NCBI GenBank assembly: GCA_947601495.1
Contig: CANQGE010000005.1
Location: forward strand, 1-64,000
Direction: 5' to 3'
DNA from: an uncultured Clostridia bacterium
Lineage (GTDB): Bacteria > Bacillota > Clostridia > TANB77 > CAG-508
DNA length: 64,000 bases
In this document: piece by piece, positions 52,928 through 62,233 of the stretch
Position numbering within the stretch: the first letter of the stretch is position 1
Layout of the letters: each line of letters starts with the position of its first letter
Position numbers and translations under genes: made by a program
Notes under the pieces: generated by a model
Told to the model about the DNA's origin: nothing
Seen by the model: the letters and a program-made list of their open reading frames with translations, nothing else
Database searches by the model: none

Positions 52928-53886
52928 TAAGCAACCCTCTTCCAATAAACTCCTACATGAGATGGCTGATAAGTATTTACCCTATGTGTATGTTCATTAA
53001 GAGTGTGCACATGTCCTTTACCGCCTCCTATTGAACCAGTACTTTTTGAAGATGAAGTATTAGAGGCAACACCAGAACCATTAAATGTTCTATCAAAATT
53101 ATATGCCATCGAACCCGTATCGTCAGCATAAGGATGAGAATGAGAAGGAATTTGATCTATAGTTAAGGTTGTTGAACCTGTATTTCCAGTAGCCTTTTCT
53201 GATGTTATAAACTTGCTACCAACAGAACTCCCAATTGTTTTAAAGTCGCCATCATCTTGTCCAACTAAAGTTTCTCCTATTGCGATTTTTTGCCATGTGC
53301 CACCTAATTCTTTATTTGGATCCGCATCACTATCAAAAAATATTACTATTCCTACAGGATATGGGGCAAGTTTACATTTTTTTATAATTTCGCTCTCATT
53401 TACAATGGCATCTAACTTATCTTGAATAGTTTTATATATAGATTCATAATCTATGTATTCTACTAAACTTGTAAAATCACTTACTTTTCCATTAGTAATT
53501 TTAAATTGAGCAAAAGGAAATTGATAAATTACCCCACCATCTGTTAAATCTTCTTGTGTTAATGTAGGATATGCAGTTGATGATTTTATTATTTTTACAG
53601 AGACTTGATTTAATTCTGTATCAGTATTTTCTTTTGACAAATCAATTTCACATATTAATTTACAGTAAGCTGTGTCTGTATCAACATTTTTTGTTTCAGT
53701 TCCGATTATCTGTATAGGTCTTCCTTTTACCCAAAAATAACCTTCACCTACAGAGACTGTTGAACTTGTATTAGAAACTTGGCAACCTTTAATTACCCCA
53801 CTTTTTTTATTTAAAACAAAATCCATAAACAACGCAAAAGCATCATTCGAAAAAATTTGATTTTGAAATACATGACCTCGTATCAT
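52927..53886 (-). CDS. Phage tail fibre / collar-domain protein
   Basis: 319 residues. N-terminal beta-rich region (KGCQVSNTSSTVSVGEGYFW) is followed by PYPVGIVIFFDSDADPNKEL and a GTWQKIAIGETLVG segment typical of phage collar/baseplate fibre proteins. The C terminus is glycine/serine-rich with paired histidines, IPSHSHPY, GHVHTLNEHTHRVNTY, as in metal-threaded fibre tips of the T4 gp12 kind, and ends PSHVGVYWKRV. It may be a second host-contact protein. AGGAG precedes the ATG. Confidence 0.85.
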   Translation of the reverse strand: MIRGHVFQNQIFSNDAFALFMDFVLNKKSGVIKGCQVSNTSSTVSVGEGYFWVKGRPIQIIGTETKNVDTDTAYCKLICEIDLSKENTDTELNQVSVKIIKSSTAYPTLTQEDLTDGGVIYQFPFAQFKITNGKVSDFTSLVEYIDYESIYKTIQDKLDAIVNESEIIKKCKLAPYPVGIVIFFDSDADPNKELGGTWQKIAIGETLVGQDDGDFKTIGSSVGSKFITSEKATGNTGSTTLTIDQIPSHSHPYADDTGSMAYNFDRTFNGSGVASNTSSSKSTGSIGGGKGHVHTLNEHTHRVNTYQPSHVGVYWKRVA

Positions 53887-53887
53887 T

Positions 53888-55147
53888 TTATTGCTCCTTT
53901 CTAAGTTTTTTTACAATTGTATCTATAAAATCAATTCTCATATTTCCACAAGTAATCTTTAAGAATTTATCTCCAGTATCTTCTATAGCTGAAACATAAG
54001 TATCATAAATTATATTATTATTTGTTTTTATAGAAATAGGAGTACCAATTTTAATATTTTCAATATCAAATAAATCAGTATCTCTTCTTAAATTAAAACT
54101 AATATTATGATTATAGATGTTTCCTTTAAATATATCTAAAGCTGTTTGTCTAGCATCTTCTGAGTTTGCTGTATAAGTAGTTTCAATTAATCCTATTGCC
54201 CTATCAGGATCATTAATATCATCTGTCACAGTTCTATTACTTTTTAAATAAAATGCTTGTACATCTGTATCCGTTTTTACTACCACTTTTGCAGTAATAG
54301 AAGTTTCAAAAACTTCTTTGTAATTACTTACATCTGAAACTGTCGTATCTATTAATTTAATATCTGTATCTGTAGATTTATATATATTTATAATTAGGAT
54401 TTGTCCTTCTAATATGTAATCCATAATAATATTGTAGTTTTGAGTACAATTAGTTATAAAAGTATGAAAATTAAAAATTCCAAATTCATCTGTATCAACA
54501 CTTTTTTGAAGTTTTGTGTGAGTCTTTACATTAACTTTTAAATATTTATAATTTAAAAGTTTATCATCTGAATTTGTGAATTCATTATAAATAGTTTGTT
54601 CTATAAAATCTTCTATACCTTTTTGACTGATTATTTCTTCATTGTTTAATATTATTTTTCTATCAAATATATTACTTATATATTTTAATGTAATTTTATA
54701 TACTCTATTATATATTTCATTTGTTTTAGAATTCGTTATATTGCTAATTATTCCTAAATATGAAGTATTTCTTCTTTTTATAAATATTTTATCTCCATTA
54801 ACAGCATTCGGTATATCAATAACATTAATATAAGAATTTGCATTTGTTTCTTCATCAAGTTTAAAATTATAGTTATCATTAAATTCTTTTACATCTTTAA
54901 TTTCCAATGTATCTTTATCTAAAATATAAGCGATATTGTAATAATTAATATTAGTTTTTACTTGTTTTTCAAGAACTTGTAGTTTCTTACTATTTTCATA
55001 AGAATGATCTAACAAATCAATAAAATTTGCATTTACTTCATATACTCCACCAATTTCAGGTGCTTCAACTTCAATTTCATAATATCCAGACTGAGAATTA
55101 TATTTTAACTCATAAACTTTATTATTTAAAATAATAGTAGTCTTCAT
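53888..55147 (-). CDS. Phage tail hub / baseplate protein
   Basis: 419 residues, strand-rich. The N terminus is a small beta domain (TTIILNNKVYELKYNSQSG), followed by a helix and a mid-region with FIKRRNTSYLGIISNITNSK and later VKTDTDVQAFYLKSNRT and EDARQTALDIFKGNIYNHNI, and LFDIENIKIGTPISIKTNNN near the end. This pattern and the place after the distal tail gene fit the Gp37-like or prophage tail endopeptidase hub family. No protease motif is clear. AGGAGG precedes the ATG. Confidence 0.75.
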   Translation of the reverse strand: MKTTIILNNKVYELKYNSQSGYYEIEVEAPEIGGVYEVNANFIDLLDHSYENSKKLQVLEKQVKTNINYYNIAYILDKDTLEIKDVKEFNDNYNFKLDEETNANSYINVIDIPNAVNGDKIFIKRRNTSYLGIISNITNSKTNEIYNRVYKITLKYISNIFDRKIILNNEEIISQKGIEDFIEQTIYNEFTNSDDKLLNYKYLKVNVKTHTKLQKSVDTDEFGIFNFHTFITNCTQNYNIIMDYILEGQILIINIYKSTDTDIKLIDTTVSDVSNYKEVFETSITAKVVVKTDTDVQAFYLKSNRTVTDDINDPDRAIGLIETTYTANSEDARQTALDIFKGNIYNHNISFNLRRDTDLFDIENIKIGTPISIKTNNNIIYDTYVSAIEDTGDKFLKITCGNMRIDFIDTIVKKLRKEQ

Positions 55148-55157
55148 TTAAAACCTC

Positions 55158-56027
55158 CTATACGGTTTTATAAAATTCTATAATTGAAATTCTTGCATTT
55201 TGAATATCATTATCCGCATGAATTTGAAGTTTAGAAGTTCCTATAGGTAATTTAAAAAGATTGACATTTCCAACATCAACATAAGGATTTTTAAATAAAT
55301 TTTCATAAGTTCCATCTGTATTTTGCTTTTTAATATATAAATTTCCGTCTTTACTTGAAAATAAGAATTTCTCGTATTCTTGAATTTCTATTTCAATTTT
55401 TAATTCATTTATAATTTGATCATCTTGATAAACAGTAATTGTTGGATTTTTAATGTAACCATCCATAGAAACTTGAATAGCTGATTCTGTATGACCTTTA
55501 TTTTCATAAATAATATTTTTATTATCATAATCAATAAACATACTATCCCATTTAAAATCCCATCTTACTTCTCCATCAGTAGAAATAAGAGAAATAATAA
55601 CATCTTCTTTTTTATACCATAAAGATTTAGTTTTTAATTTTATAGGACATGCTAATATATTAAAATCATCTTCTTCTGATTTACCTATCTTAATAAAATC
55701 TATATCTCTATAATATTCTATTCTATTCTTTAGTTTAGGAACATAAATAAGTTTTAATTCTTTTGCATTATATACAAAATTAGAAAATTTTTGATATTCA
55801 TCATAAGTTTCCTCATCAAACTCTAATGTTCCTGTAATTGTATTTTGAACCATTTTTTTACTCGTTGGAATAAAAGTATCGCCTATTTGTTCATAATTTA
55901 TTGTTTCCTCATAACCTAATCCATCTATATCATATAAAAATAAATGGCCATTTATTTCTTGGAAATCAATTCTAGAACCATTTTCATTTTCAAGATAAAA
56001 ATTTCTTATATCTTCATATCTATACAA
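55158..56027 (-). CDS. Distal tail protein (Dit-like)
   Basis: 289 residues. FYLENENGSRIDFQEINGHL opens it, with GLGYEETINYEQIGDTFIPT in the first beta barrel, YDEYQKFSNFVYNAKELKLI in the middle and a carbohydrate-module-like C-terminal sandwich. Start is TTG at 56027, seven bases after GGGGGG, within the last codons of the tape measure gene (overlap of 8 bases). Dit forms the ring joining tail tube and hub in siphophages. Confidence 0.85.
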   Translation of the reverse strand: MYRYEDIRNFYLENENGSRIDFQEINGHLFLYDIDGLGYEETINYEQIGDTFIPTSKKMVQNTITGTLEFDEETYDEYQKFSNFVYNAKELKLIYVPKLKNRIEYYRDIDFIKIGKSEEDDFNILACPIKLKTKSLWYKKEDVIISLISTDGEVRWDFKWDSMFIDYDNKNIIYENKGHTESAIQVSMDGYIKNPTITVYQDDQIINELKIEIEIQEYEKFLFSSKDGNLYIKKQNTDGTYENLFKNPYVDVGNVNLFKLPIGTSKLQIHADNDIQNARISIIEFYKTV

Positions 56028-59000
56028 CTTCAGCCCCCCAATCTTCTCTTATCTTTTTTGCTGCTCTGTCAATTTCTTCATTAGTCATTTCTTGAGGATA
56101 AAAATTGACAACTATGCTTTTTGGTGAAATATTATTAATAATTCCATCATTTAAATCAGAATTATTATTCAATAAATCATTAATATTTCCGTTAAGACCT
56201 AGTGGTATATTTTCTAAAGAATTTGAAAAAGAATCTAATATTGTTAACCCTAAATCTGCAACTTCATTTTCTGCTGCAGATCGCATTTTTGATATTCCTA
56301 CATTAAATCCTTCAACAAAAAAGCCAGCTATTTCTGCAGTTTCTTTAGATGGACTATGAATGCCTAGTACACTCATAAAATTTGATAATAAGCTAGAAGC
56401 AAAACTCCTAACAGCACTAAAAGCTCCTGCTTGATTACCTTCAATACCTCTTTGTACACCATTATCATATTCTTTACCAGCATCAGTACCATCTGACATT
56501 TCTAAAAATTTTCTATGTGCTTTGTTTCCCATATCACCAGAAGCTGTTTCTACAGTTTTATCTGTATCTATAGCATCTCTGATATTAGCTACTGTTATAT
56601 TAGTATCTGGTGTCATTTCTGAAATATTAGTTAAAAATAATCTTTCAGCTCTATCTCCTAAATTTCCTGTTGCCGTTTCCACAGTTTTATTTATTGCTAT
56701 TGTATTAGTTACTTTTTGTATTTCTGCTGCAGTAGAAGGATCCATTTGATTTATAGCTGTACAATATGTGTTATATGAATTGTCTGCAAGAAGTTGCCAC
56801 ATTTCAATTTGTAAAGGACTCAATTCTCCAATTGTAGTGGTCATATTTACTAAACTTTCTGCCAGTGCATTTAATTGATTCTCTTCTGATAAAATCTGAT
56901 TTTGATATATAGTTGCATTTGCTTCATCGCCTTGCCTAATTAAAGTATCATATTTATTTTGATTTGTTTCGATTTCCATTAATGTAATTTCTATTTGCTT
57001 TTGTAATTGTTCTTCTCTAGAAGCTGTTTCAGAACTATATGCTACAATATTTCTATTTACTAATTCTTCTAAACTTTCAGTTGTATTTGATTGCATCAAT
57101 TGTAAATTATATTCATAATTAGCAATATCATCTGCATAACCATTTATTAAATCATTTTGTTCTTTAATAGATGCTGATAAAATATCCATCTGCATCTTTG
57201 CTTGTACACTTTCTCTTCCACTTGAAGACCAAAATTTAGCATTTGCATCCTTTAATTGCTCTTGTAATTCTATTAAATCTTCATACGCTTTAGAACGATT
57301 TTGAATTGCTTGAGTATAAGCCTCTTCTTGCTGTTGCATAATAACTTCAGCTTTTTTCTTTAATATAGTATTATCAATTTCTTGTTGCAAATCTTTATAC
57401 CCGTTAATAATGTCGCCTGTCATTGATATTTCAATTCCTAAAGCATTTGATAATTCTGTAACAATAAACTTAGCTCTTTTTTCATAACCATCTTTTACTT
57501 TTCCATTTTCATCTGTTATTTGTTTTAATTCACTATATAAATTCTCTGTATTAGCAATTTCTGTTAAATTTGCAGATATTTGTTCGTTTTGTTTATCTAT
57601 TAGAGCTTGTCTTTGATTAACATCATCTTCAATTGCTTTTCTATTATTATTTAGAGCTATTGTTTCTTTTTCTTCGGCAATACAGAAAGCTGTAACAACT
57701 GCTGTTAAACCAACAATACCAGCAACTGCTAAAGTTGTTGGATTAATTAATGATGTAATTCCTGTACTTAAAGCCTGAATTTCTGTCGCTCCTGTTGCAC
57801 TTGCGGAAGATATACTTCCAATTGCACTTGAAAATTTTCCAATTGTACTTATTCCACCACCAATTGTAGAAACTATACTACCAATTCCAGAAGTTACAGG
57901 ACCTATTACAATTGCAAGAGCTCCCATTCTAATAATATTACTTTTAGAAACATCATCTAATTCATTAAATCGCTTTACAGCACTTTTTAGATTATCTATC
58001 AATGGTTCTGCGTTTTCAACTAAAGAATTAATAGCTGGTAATAATTCATCACCCAAACCTATTGCCATTGTCTGAAAACTATTCTTTAATTTTTTAATTT
58101 GGGATTCTGTTGTACCATATCTCTTATTGGCTTCATTTGTTAAAGCTATGTTTTCTTCAAAAGCACTTGTACCAGTTTCAATAGCTTTATTAAATAAATC
58201 TCCAGCATTAGCTGCCCTCAATAAAGAATCTCTTAATCTAACTTCTGTCAATCCCATTTCTGTTAACATAGAGATTGCACTTTCTCCTTTATTTTCAGCA
58301 TTTCCTAATCCTTGTATAAAAGCACTTAAAGCACCTGCAGCATCTTTTCCCCATGCCTCTTGAAATTCTTTTGCACTCATTCCTGATATTTCTGCAAAAT
58401 CTTCCAAATTAGTTCCAGCAGTTATTAAATTTTTAACTTCTGTACTTGTCATTCCTATGCTTTGAGATAATTCTTTAAATCCTTTAGAATCATTAGCAGA
58501 CATTAACTCAAGACTTCTCAATGACATACCTGTTTTTTGCAATACCTCATTTAGCTTGGTTCCGCCAAGTTCAACTGCATTTTGCATTTTTACCATTGCT
58601 TTTGAAATTGCAGATCCACCCATTTCTGCTTCAATTCCTACAGAACTTAAAGCTGTTGCTAATCCTAAAATTTGACCTTCTGAAAATCCAACTTGTTCTC
58701 CAGCTCCAGCAAGTCTCATTGCCATTTCAACAATATCAGCTTCAGTTGTTGCAAAATTATTTCCCAAATCAACTATTGCTGAACCTAGTTTGTCGAAATC
58801 TTTCTGTGACATTTGAGTTATATTAGCAAACCTTGCTAATTGAGTAGATGCCTCTTCTGCTGTCAAATTTGTAGAATTTCCTAAATCAATCATTGCTTTT
58901 GAAAAATCTAAAATATTGTCTGTTTGTATTCCTAACTGTCCAGCAGCCTCTGCAACTGCTGCAATTTCTGTTGCTGAAGAAGGCACTTCTTCAGATAAAT

Positions 59001-59604
59001 CTAATATACCCTGTCTTAAATTATCTAATTGTTCTGCAGTACCATCAACTGTTTTTAATACTCCAGTAAATGCAGATTCAAAATCAACTGCAGATTTTGT
59101 AACTGCTACAACACCTGCAGTTGCTACTGCACTAAATTTAGATAATGAATTTCCAACAGAAGTAATTTTATCTCCAATGCCTTCTACTTTTTCTCCAAAG
59201 GATTGTAGACTTTTGCCTACAATATTAAAAGTGTTAGACTGAATCGATAATTTAGAAGTAGTAGTGTTTATTTCATTTGCCAAATTTTGCTGTATAGTTT
59301 GTTGATCTAGCAATTTTTTATTAAGATTTTGTGCTTCTGTACTATTTTCCCCATATATTTTAACTGCTTCTTCATATTTCTTTCTAGTGTTTTCTACTAC
59401 CTTTGTTTGTTCTTCATACTTTGAATTTAATAATTCTAATCTACTCTTTAATGTTTCTACATTAGTTGAATTTCCATTTAACTGTGCCTGGTTTAATTTT
59501 AATTCTGAATTCAATGTTTTAATTAAACCAGTAGATTCTTTTATATTTTTATCAAATTCATCTGTATTAGCAGAGAATATAATATTCTGTTTTTTAGATC
59601 CCAT
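56020..59604 (-). CDS. Phage tail tape measure protein (TP901 core)
   Basis: 1194 residues. A coiled N-terminal part (about 1-130) is followed by the TP901 core: VPSSATEIAAVAEAAGQLGI, LTAEEASTQLARFANITQMS and EADIVEMAMRLAGAGEQVGF. Hydrophobic segments lie around 560-640, a long coiled region at 650-900, and GIHSPSKETAEIAGFFVEGF near the end. The length would set a tail of roughly 180 nm by the usual 0.15 nm per residue. AAGGAGG precedes the ATG at 59604, three bases after the gpGT stop. Confidence 0.95.
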   Translation of the reverse strand: MGSKKQNIIFSANTDEFDKNIKESTGLIKTLNSELKLNQAQLNGNSTNVETLKSRLELLNSKYEEQTKVVENTRKKYEEAVKIYGENSTEAQNLNKKLLDQQTIQQNLANEINTTTSKLSIQSNTFNIVGKSLQSFGEKVEGIGDKITSVGNSLSKFSAVATAGVVAVTKSAVDFESAFTGVLKTVDGTAEQLDNLRQGILDLSEEVPSSATEIAAVAEAAGQLGIQTDNILDFSKAMIDLGNSTNLTAEEASTQLARFANITQMSQKDFDKLGSAIVDLGNNFATTEADIVEMAMRLAGAGEQVGFSEGQILGLATALSSVGIEAEMGGSAISKAMVKMQNAVELGGTKLNEVLQKTGMSLRSLELMSANDSKGFKELSQSIGMTSTEVKNLITAGTNLEDFAEISGMSAKEFQEAWGKDAAGALSAFIQGLGNAENKGESAISMLTEMGLTEVRLRDSLLRAANAGDLFNKAIETGTSAFEENIALTNEANKRYGTTESQIKKLKNSFQTMAIGLGDELLPAINSLVENAEPLIDNLKSAVKRFNELDDVSKSNIIRMGALAIVIGPVTSGIGSIVSTIGGGISTIGKFSSAIGSISSASATGATEIQALSTGITSLINPTTLAVAGIVGLTAVVTAFCIAEEKETIALNNNRKAIEDDVNQRQALIDKQNEQISANLTEIANTENLYSELKQITDENGKVKDGYEKRAKFIVTELSNALGIEISMTGDIINGYKDLQQEIDNTILKKKAEVIMQQQEEAYTQAIQNRSKAYEDLIELQEQLKDANAKFWSSSGRESVQAKMQMDILSASIKEQNDLINGYADDIANYEYNLQLMQSNTTESLEELVNRNIVAYSSETASREEQLQKQIEITLMEIETNQNKYDTLIRQGDEANATIYQNQILSEENQLNALAESLVNMTTTIGELSPLQIEMWQLLADNSYNTYCTAINQMDPSTAAEIQKVTNTIAINKTVETATGNLGDRAERLFLTNISEMTPDTNITVANIRDAIDTDKTVETASGDMGNKAHRKFLEMSDGTDAGKEYDNGVQRGIEGNQAGAFSAVRSFASSLLSNFMSVLGIHSPSKETAEIAGFFVEGFNVGISKMRSAAENEVADLGLTILDSFSNSLENIPLGLNGNINDLLNNNSDLNDGIINNISPKSIVVNFYPQEMTNEEIDRAAKKIREDWGAEVV

Positions 59605-59607
59605 TGC

Positions 59608-59853
59608 TTATTCCTCCTTTGGATTATTCATGTAATTTTGATAAGCAACTATATCAGCATAAATATTCTCCAGAAAGGAAATATCACTATTCCAAAAAGT
59701 ATCAGGATCAATTTTATTTATATATACAAAAAAGACATACATATCAGCAATCGTTCTGATATATATGTCTGGTTTTTTGTATCTCTTTCCTTTTTGGTTT
59801 TTCTTTTTATTGCTAGTAACTTTCTTAAATCCTTTCTGGAATTCTAGTTTTTT
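59608..59853 (-). CDS. gpT-like extension expressed by -1 ribosomal frameshift (gpGT)
   Basis: In the -1 frame after gpG, 79 codons stay open from 59847 to the TAA at 59610-59608. They encode a basic start (LEFQKGFKKVTSNKKKNQKG) and then a predicted globular part (IRTIADMYVFFVYINKIDPD and later ENIYADIVAYQNYM). There is no start codon or ribosome binding site of its own. Fused to gpG it gives about 174 residues, as in lambda gpGT tail assembly chaperones. The slippery site is annotated separately. Confidence 0.8.
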   Translation of the reverse strand, partial: KKLEFQKGFKKVTSNKKKNQKGKRYKKPDIYIRTIADMYVFFVYINKIDPDTFWNSDISFLENIYADIVAYQNYMNNPKEE

Positions 59854-60131
59854 CTTTTAGTTAATAAATCAACTCCTATACTTGAAATTTGTGCTAACGG
59901 AATATCTGAAATTAAATCTAAAAATTCTTCATATTCTATAACAATTTCATTTTTTACACTTACATACGCAGCATATATAACTTGATAATAATCAGATGCT
60001 CTTGGTTCTACATCATGTCCATTTCTTAAAATTCCTAAGATATCAATTTCTTTATACTTATTTTCGGTTATATAAATTCCTTTAGGAGTTAATTTTAAAT
60101 CTATTTCTTCATCTTTGATTTTGATTTTCAT
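59844..60131 (-). CDS. Tail assembly chaperone (gpG-like)
   Basis: 95 residues, MKIKIKDEEIDLKLTPKGIY at the start, FLDLISDIPLAQISSIGVDL near the end. Small, acidic and directly before the tape measure gene, as expected for gpG-type chaperones that coat the tape measure protein. The 0-frame product stops at TAG 59846-59844 right after the AAAAAAC slippery site. GAAAGGA precedes the ATG. Confidence 0.85.
   Translation of the reverse strand: MKIKIKDEEIDLKLTPKGIYITENKYKEIDILGILRNGHDVEPRASDYYQVIYAAYVSVKNEIVIEYEEFLDLISDIPLAQISSIGVDLLTKRKN
59847..59853 (-). other. Slippery heptamer A AAA AAC (programmed -1 frameshift site)
   Basis: The last sense codons of gpG read AGA AAA AAC before TAG, forming the classical A-AAA-AAC heptamer in the correct phase. 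Slipping back one base enters the 79-codon gpT-like frame. Confidence 0.85.
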
Positions 60132-60148
60132 TTTATATATTCCTTTCT

Positions 60149-60703
60149 TTATTCAGCTTTAACTAAATCTGGTGTAAAGTTTGTAAGCCAAGCCAATTTT
60201 GTTTCTTCATCTAATTCATCTTCATAAGCCTCATAATAGAATTTTCTATTTTCATCAGCTAATGCAGAAAATTCCATCTCATTCATTTCAATTTCTGTTT
60301 GATCATTATCAATATTAATTGTTAATCCTTTAATATCTTCCATATATGGAATTGCTATATATTTTCTATTTCCATCCATATCAACAACAATTGCTGTAAA
60401 ACATAACGGATTACTTTTTATATCAGTTCCATAAGCATAAACTCCTGTTTTCAAACCTTCAGTAGATAAACCAAATACTTTTCTTTTTGTAGAAACTGTT
60501 GCGTGTCCTGTAATTGTGATATTCATTTTAGATACTTTCTTTTTAGATTTGATAACTCTTCCTTCTGCTCTTTTTTCAACTTCTTCTACTTCTGGTTCCC
60601 CACTCATTGTTCCTAGTGGTCCAAAAGGAATAGCTGTATCTTCTGCACTTTTAATTGTTCCTTCTAAGACTTGATAATCTTCAAAATCTTCTCTAATATT
60701 CAT
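60149..60703 (-). CDS. Major tail tube protein
   Basis: 184 residues, strand-rich, acidic C terminus. DYQVLEGTIKSAEDTAIPFG, KKVSKMNITITGHATVSTKR and VYAYGTDIKSNPLCFTAIVV are typical of the phi13/TP901-type tail tube family. It polymerises into the tube through which DNA passes. It lies just before the gpG/gpT genes, as usual. AGGAGG precedes the ATG. Confidence 0.88.
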   Translation of the reverse strand: MNIREDFEDYQVLEGTIKSAEDTAIPFGPLGTMSGEPEVEEVEKRAEGRVIKSKKKVSKMNITITGHATVSTKRKVFGLSTEGLKTGVYAYGTDIKSNPLCFTAIVVDMDGNRKYIAIPYMEDIKGLTINIDNDQTEIEMNEMEFSALADENRKFYYEAYEDELDEETKLAWLTNFTPDLVKAE

Positions 60704-60721
60704 TTTTCATTCCTCCTTTTA

Positions 60722-61165
60722 TTAAATAGTAATTAGATTTATTTCTTTTATTACATGGTTTACTAAACCATTAGTTATTTCATCTTCCTTTGCATCTAAA
60801 GATTTTTGAAAAAATTGCTGAGCACCTTTTCTTTTATTATGAATTCCTCTACCTTCATCTGGAAATATTAAATATCCATAATCTCTTGATTTTGGTTTAG
60901 TTCTAGTTTCAACTTTTACCATTAAATTAATTCCTTTATATATCTCCAATGAATCAGTATCTCTTGCATGACTTTTGGGAACATTCTTTCCGTAATGTTT
61001 ATCTGCAGAACGAGGCATTCTTCTTTTTACTTCTTTTTCAAGAATATCACCTGCCTCGTCCCACAAATATTCATTTATTGCATACTCTGATCTGCTTGGA
61101 ATTTTCTCAAATTTTTCTTGAAAATTTTTTAAAGCATTATAATTGCAATTTAATATCGTTCCCAT
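60722..61165 (-). CDS. HK97 gp10-like tail-completion protein
   Basis: 147 residues. YALNEYLWDEAG-type helices (here SEYAINEYLWDEAGDILEKE) are followed by RRMPRSADKHYGKNVPKSHA, YGYLIFPDEGRGIHNKRKGA and QFFQKSLDAKEDEI, the layout of HK97 gp10 family neck or tail-terminator proteins. The ATG overlaps the TAA of the upstream gene (TAATG). Confidence 0.8.
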   Translation of the reverse strand: MGTILNCNYNALKNFQEKFEKIPSRSEYAINEYLWDEAGDILEKEVKRRMPRSADKHYGKNVPKSHARDTDSLEIYKGINLMVKVETRTKPKSRDYGYLIFPDEGRGIHNKRKGAQQFFQKSLDAKEDEITNGLVNHVIKEINLITI

Positions 61166-61512
61166 TAACCAACCTCTGGTTTTTCAAAAATATATGTATT
61201 CATTGTAATCCATTCACTTGTTTCTTGAATTTGAATTTCATCTAGTTCCTCTCTTACAAATGAAATACCTATTTCTTCAAGGGTATTTATTATTTCAAAG
61301 TCATCAATTTTTTGCTCTTTTTCAAAAACATATACAATTTCAATTTGTCTTACAAAGTGTTTCGGACTTGTTTTTCTAAGCATACCTTTTCTTACAATAA
61401 AATAATTGTAATTATTAATTTCATTGGCATATATTCTATCGCTCGCAATTGGAAGTTTATATTTTTCAGCAAGTTTCTTAGTAACTTCAAAGATTTTTTC
61501 ATTGCTAATCAC
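61165..61512 (-). CDS. Phage tail terminator-like / neck protein
   Basis: About 115 residues from a GTG at 61512 that has AGAGAGG nine bases upstream; an ATG at 61533 is in frame but has no ribosome binding site. ISNEKIFEVTKKLAEKYKLP is followed by FIVRKGMLRKTSPKHFVRQI and a strand-rich end. Position between head-closure and gp10-like genes suggests a tail terminator or neck role; the fold is not certain. Confidence 0.65.
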   Translation of the reverse strand: MISNEKIFEVTKKLAEKYKLPIASDRIYANEINNYNYFIVRKGMLRKTSPKHFVRQIEIVYVFEKEQKIDDFEIINTLEEIGISFVREELDEIQIQETSEWITMNTYIFEKPEVG

Positions 61513-61873
61513 TTTCAATAACCTCTCTTTCATTCTTTGCAATCTGCAAATATAGATATAATTTCTTTTGATCAGAACTATCTCTTTTAATTACATCGTA
61601 GATAGTATCATCATTATTTATTTTAATTTTTATATTATTTTCGAGATGTCTATAAGGAACTTTTATTTTTTTATTAATAGTATAGCCTAAAGAATAAGCA
61701 GTTATATTATCATTATCTCTGATATTAACCTCTTCAAAAGCCAATTTGCCTTTTTCAACAAATTTTTCTCCTATTTTTACTCCATTTGAATTTCTTTCAG
61801 TTTTTATCAATCCATAATAAATAAAACCATCATTGAAGTTATCAGCTTTTTTATATTGATTATTATATTTCAA
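61505..61873 (-). CDS. Head-closure / head-tail adaptor protein
   Basis: About 122 residues. Start set at TTG 61873, about 10 bases from AAAGGAG; a GTG at 61882 is too close to that site. NDGFIYYGLIKTERNSNGVK and VRIK-like strands, then SLGYTINKKIKVPYRHLENN and IYDVIKRDSSDQKKLYLYLQ resemble SPP1 gp16-type head closure proteins. Overlaps its neighbours at both ends, as in packed phage operons. Confidence 0.7.
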   Translation of the reverse strand: MKYNNQYKKADNFNDGFIYYGLIKTERNSNGVKIGEKFVEKGKLAFEEVNIRDNDNITAYSLGYTINKKIKVPYRHLENNIKIKINNDDTIYDVIKRDSSDQKKLYLYLQIAKNEREVIESD

Positions 61874-62192
61874 TATTTTCACTCTCCTTTAAATCATTAC
61901 ACGCATAGTTTAGTTGTAATCTTCTGATTTTTTTTAAGAAATTATCTTCAAAAAATTCTATATCTTTATTTCTTTGATATCTGCAATGATTTAACAAAAG
62001 TTCTCTTGCCAATATATCTTTTTCAAAATCAATTTCTTCAGTTCCTACAAGATTTGATAAGTCTTGCTTTGCATATTTTATATATTCATTTATTGACTTT
62101 TTCGTATCTTCATCATCCCATGTAATATCTAAAAATCTTTTAACTTCCTCTTCTAATTCCAAAGTTTCCTTTTTTTCTTCACCTTGTTCCAT
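61863..62192 (-). CDS. Head-tail connector (gp6/gp15-like)
   Basis: 109 residues, all helical: EVKRFLDITWDDEDTKKSIN, EYIKYAKQDLSNLVG and AREELLLNHCRYQRN-like (here ARELLLNHCRYQRNKDIEFF). The pattern fits the gp6-like/gp15 head-tail connector family that forms a ring beneath the portal. GGAGG precedes the ATG. Confidence 0.82.
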   Translation of the reverse strand: MEQGEEKKETLELEEEVKRFLDITWDDEDTKKSINEYIKYAKQDLSNLVGTEEIDFEKDILARELLLNHCRYQRNKDIEFFEDNFLKKIRRLQLNYACNDLKESENIEI

Positions 62193-62233
62193 ATAAGCGC
62201 CTCCAAAATTTTAGTTGCGTGTTAATGTATATC

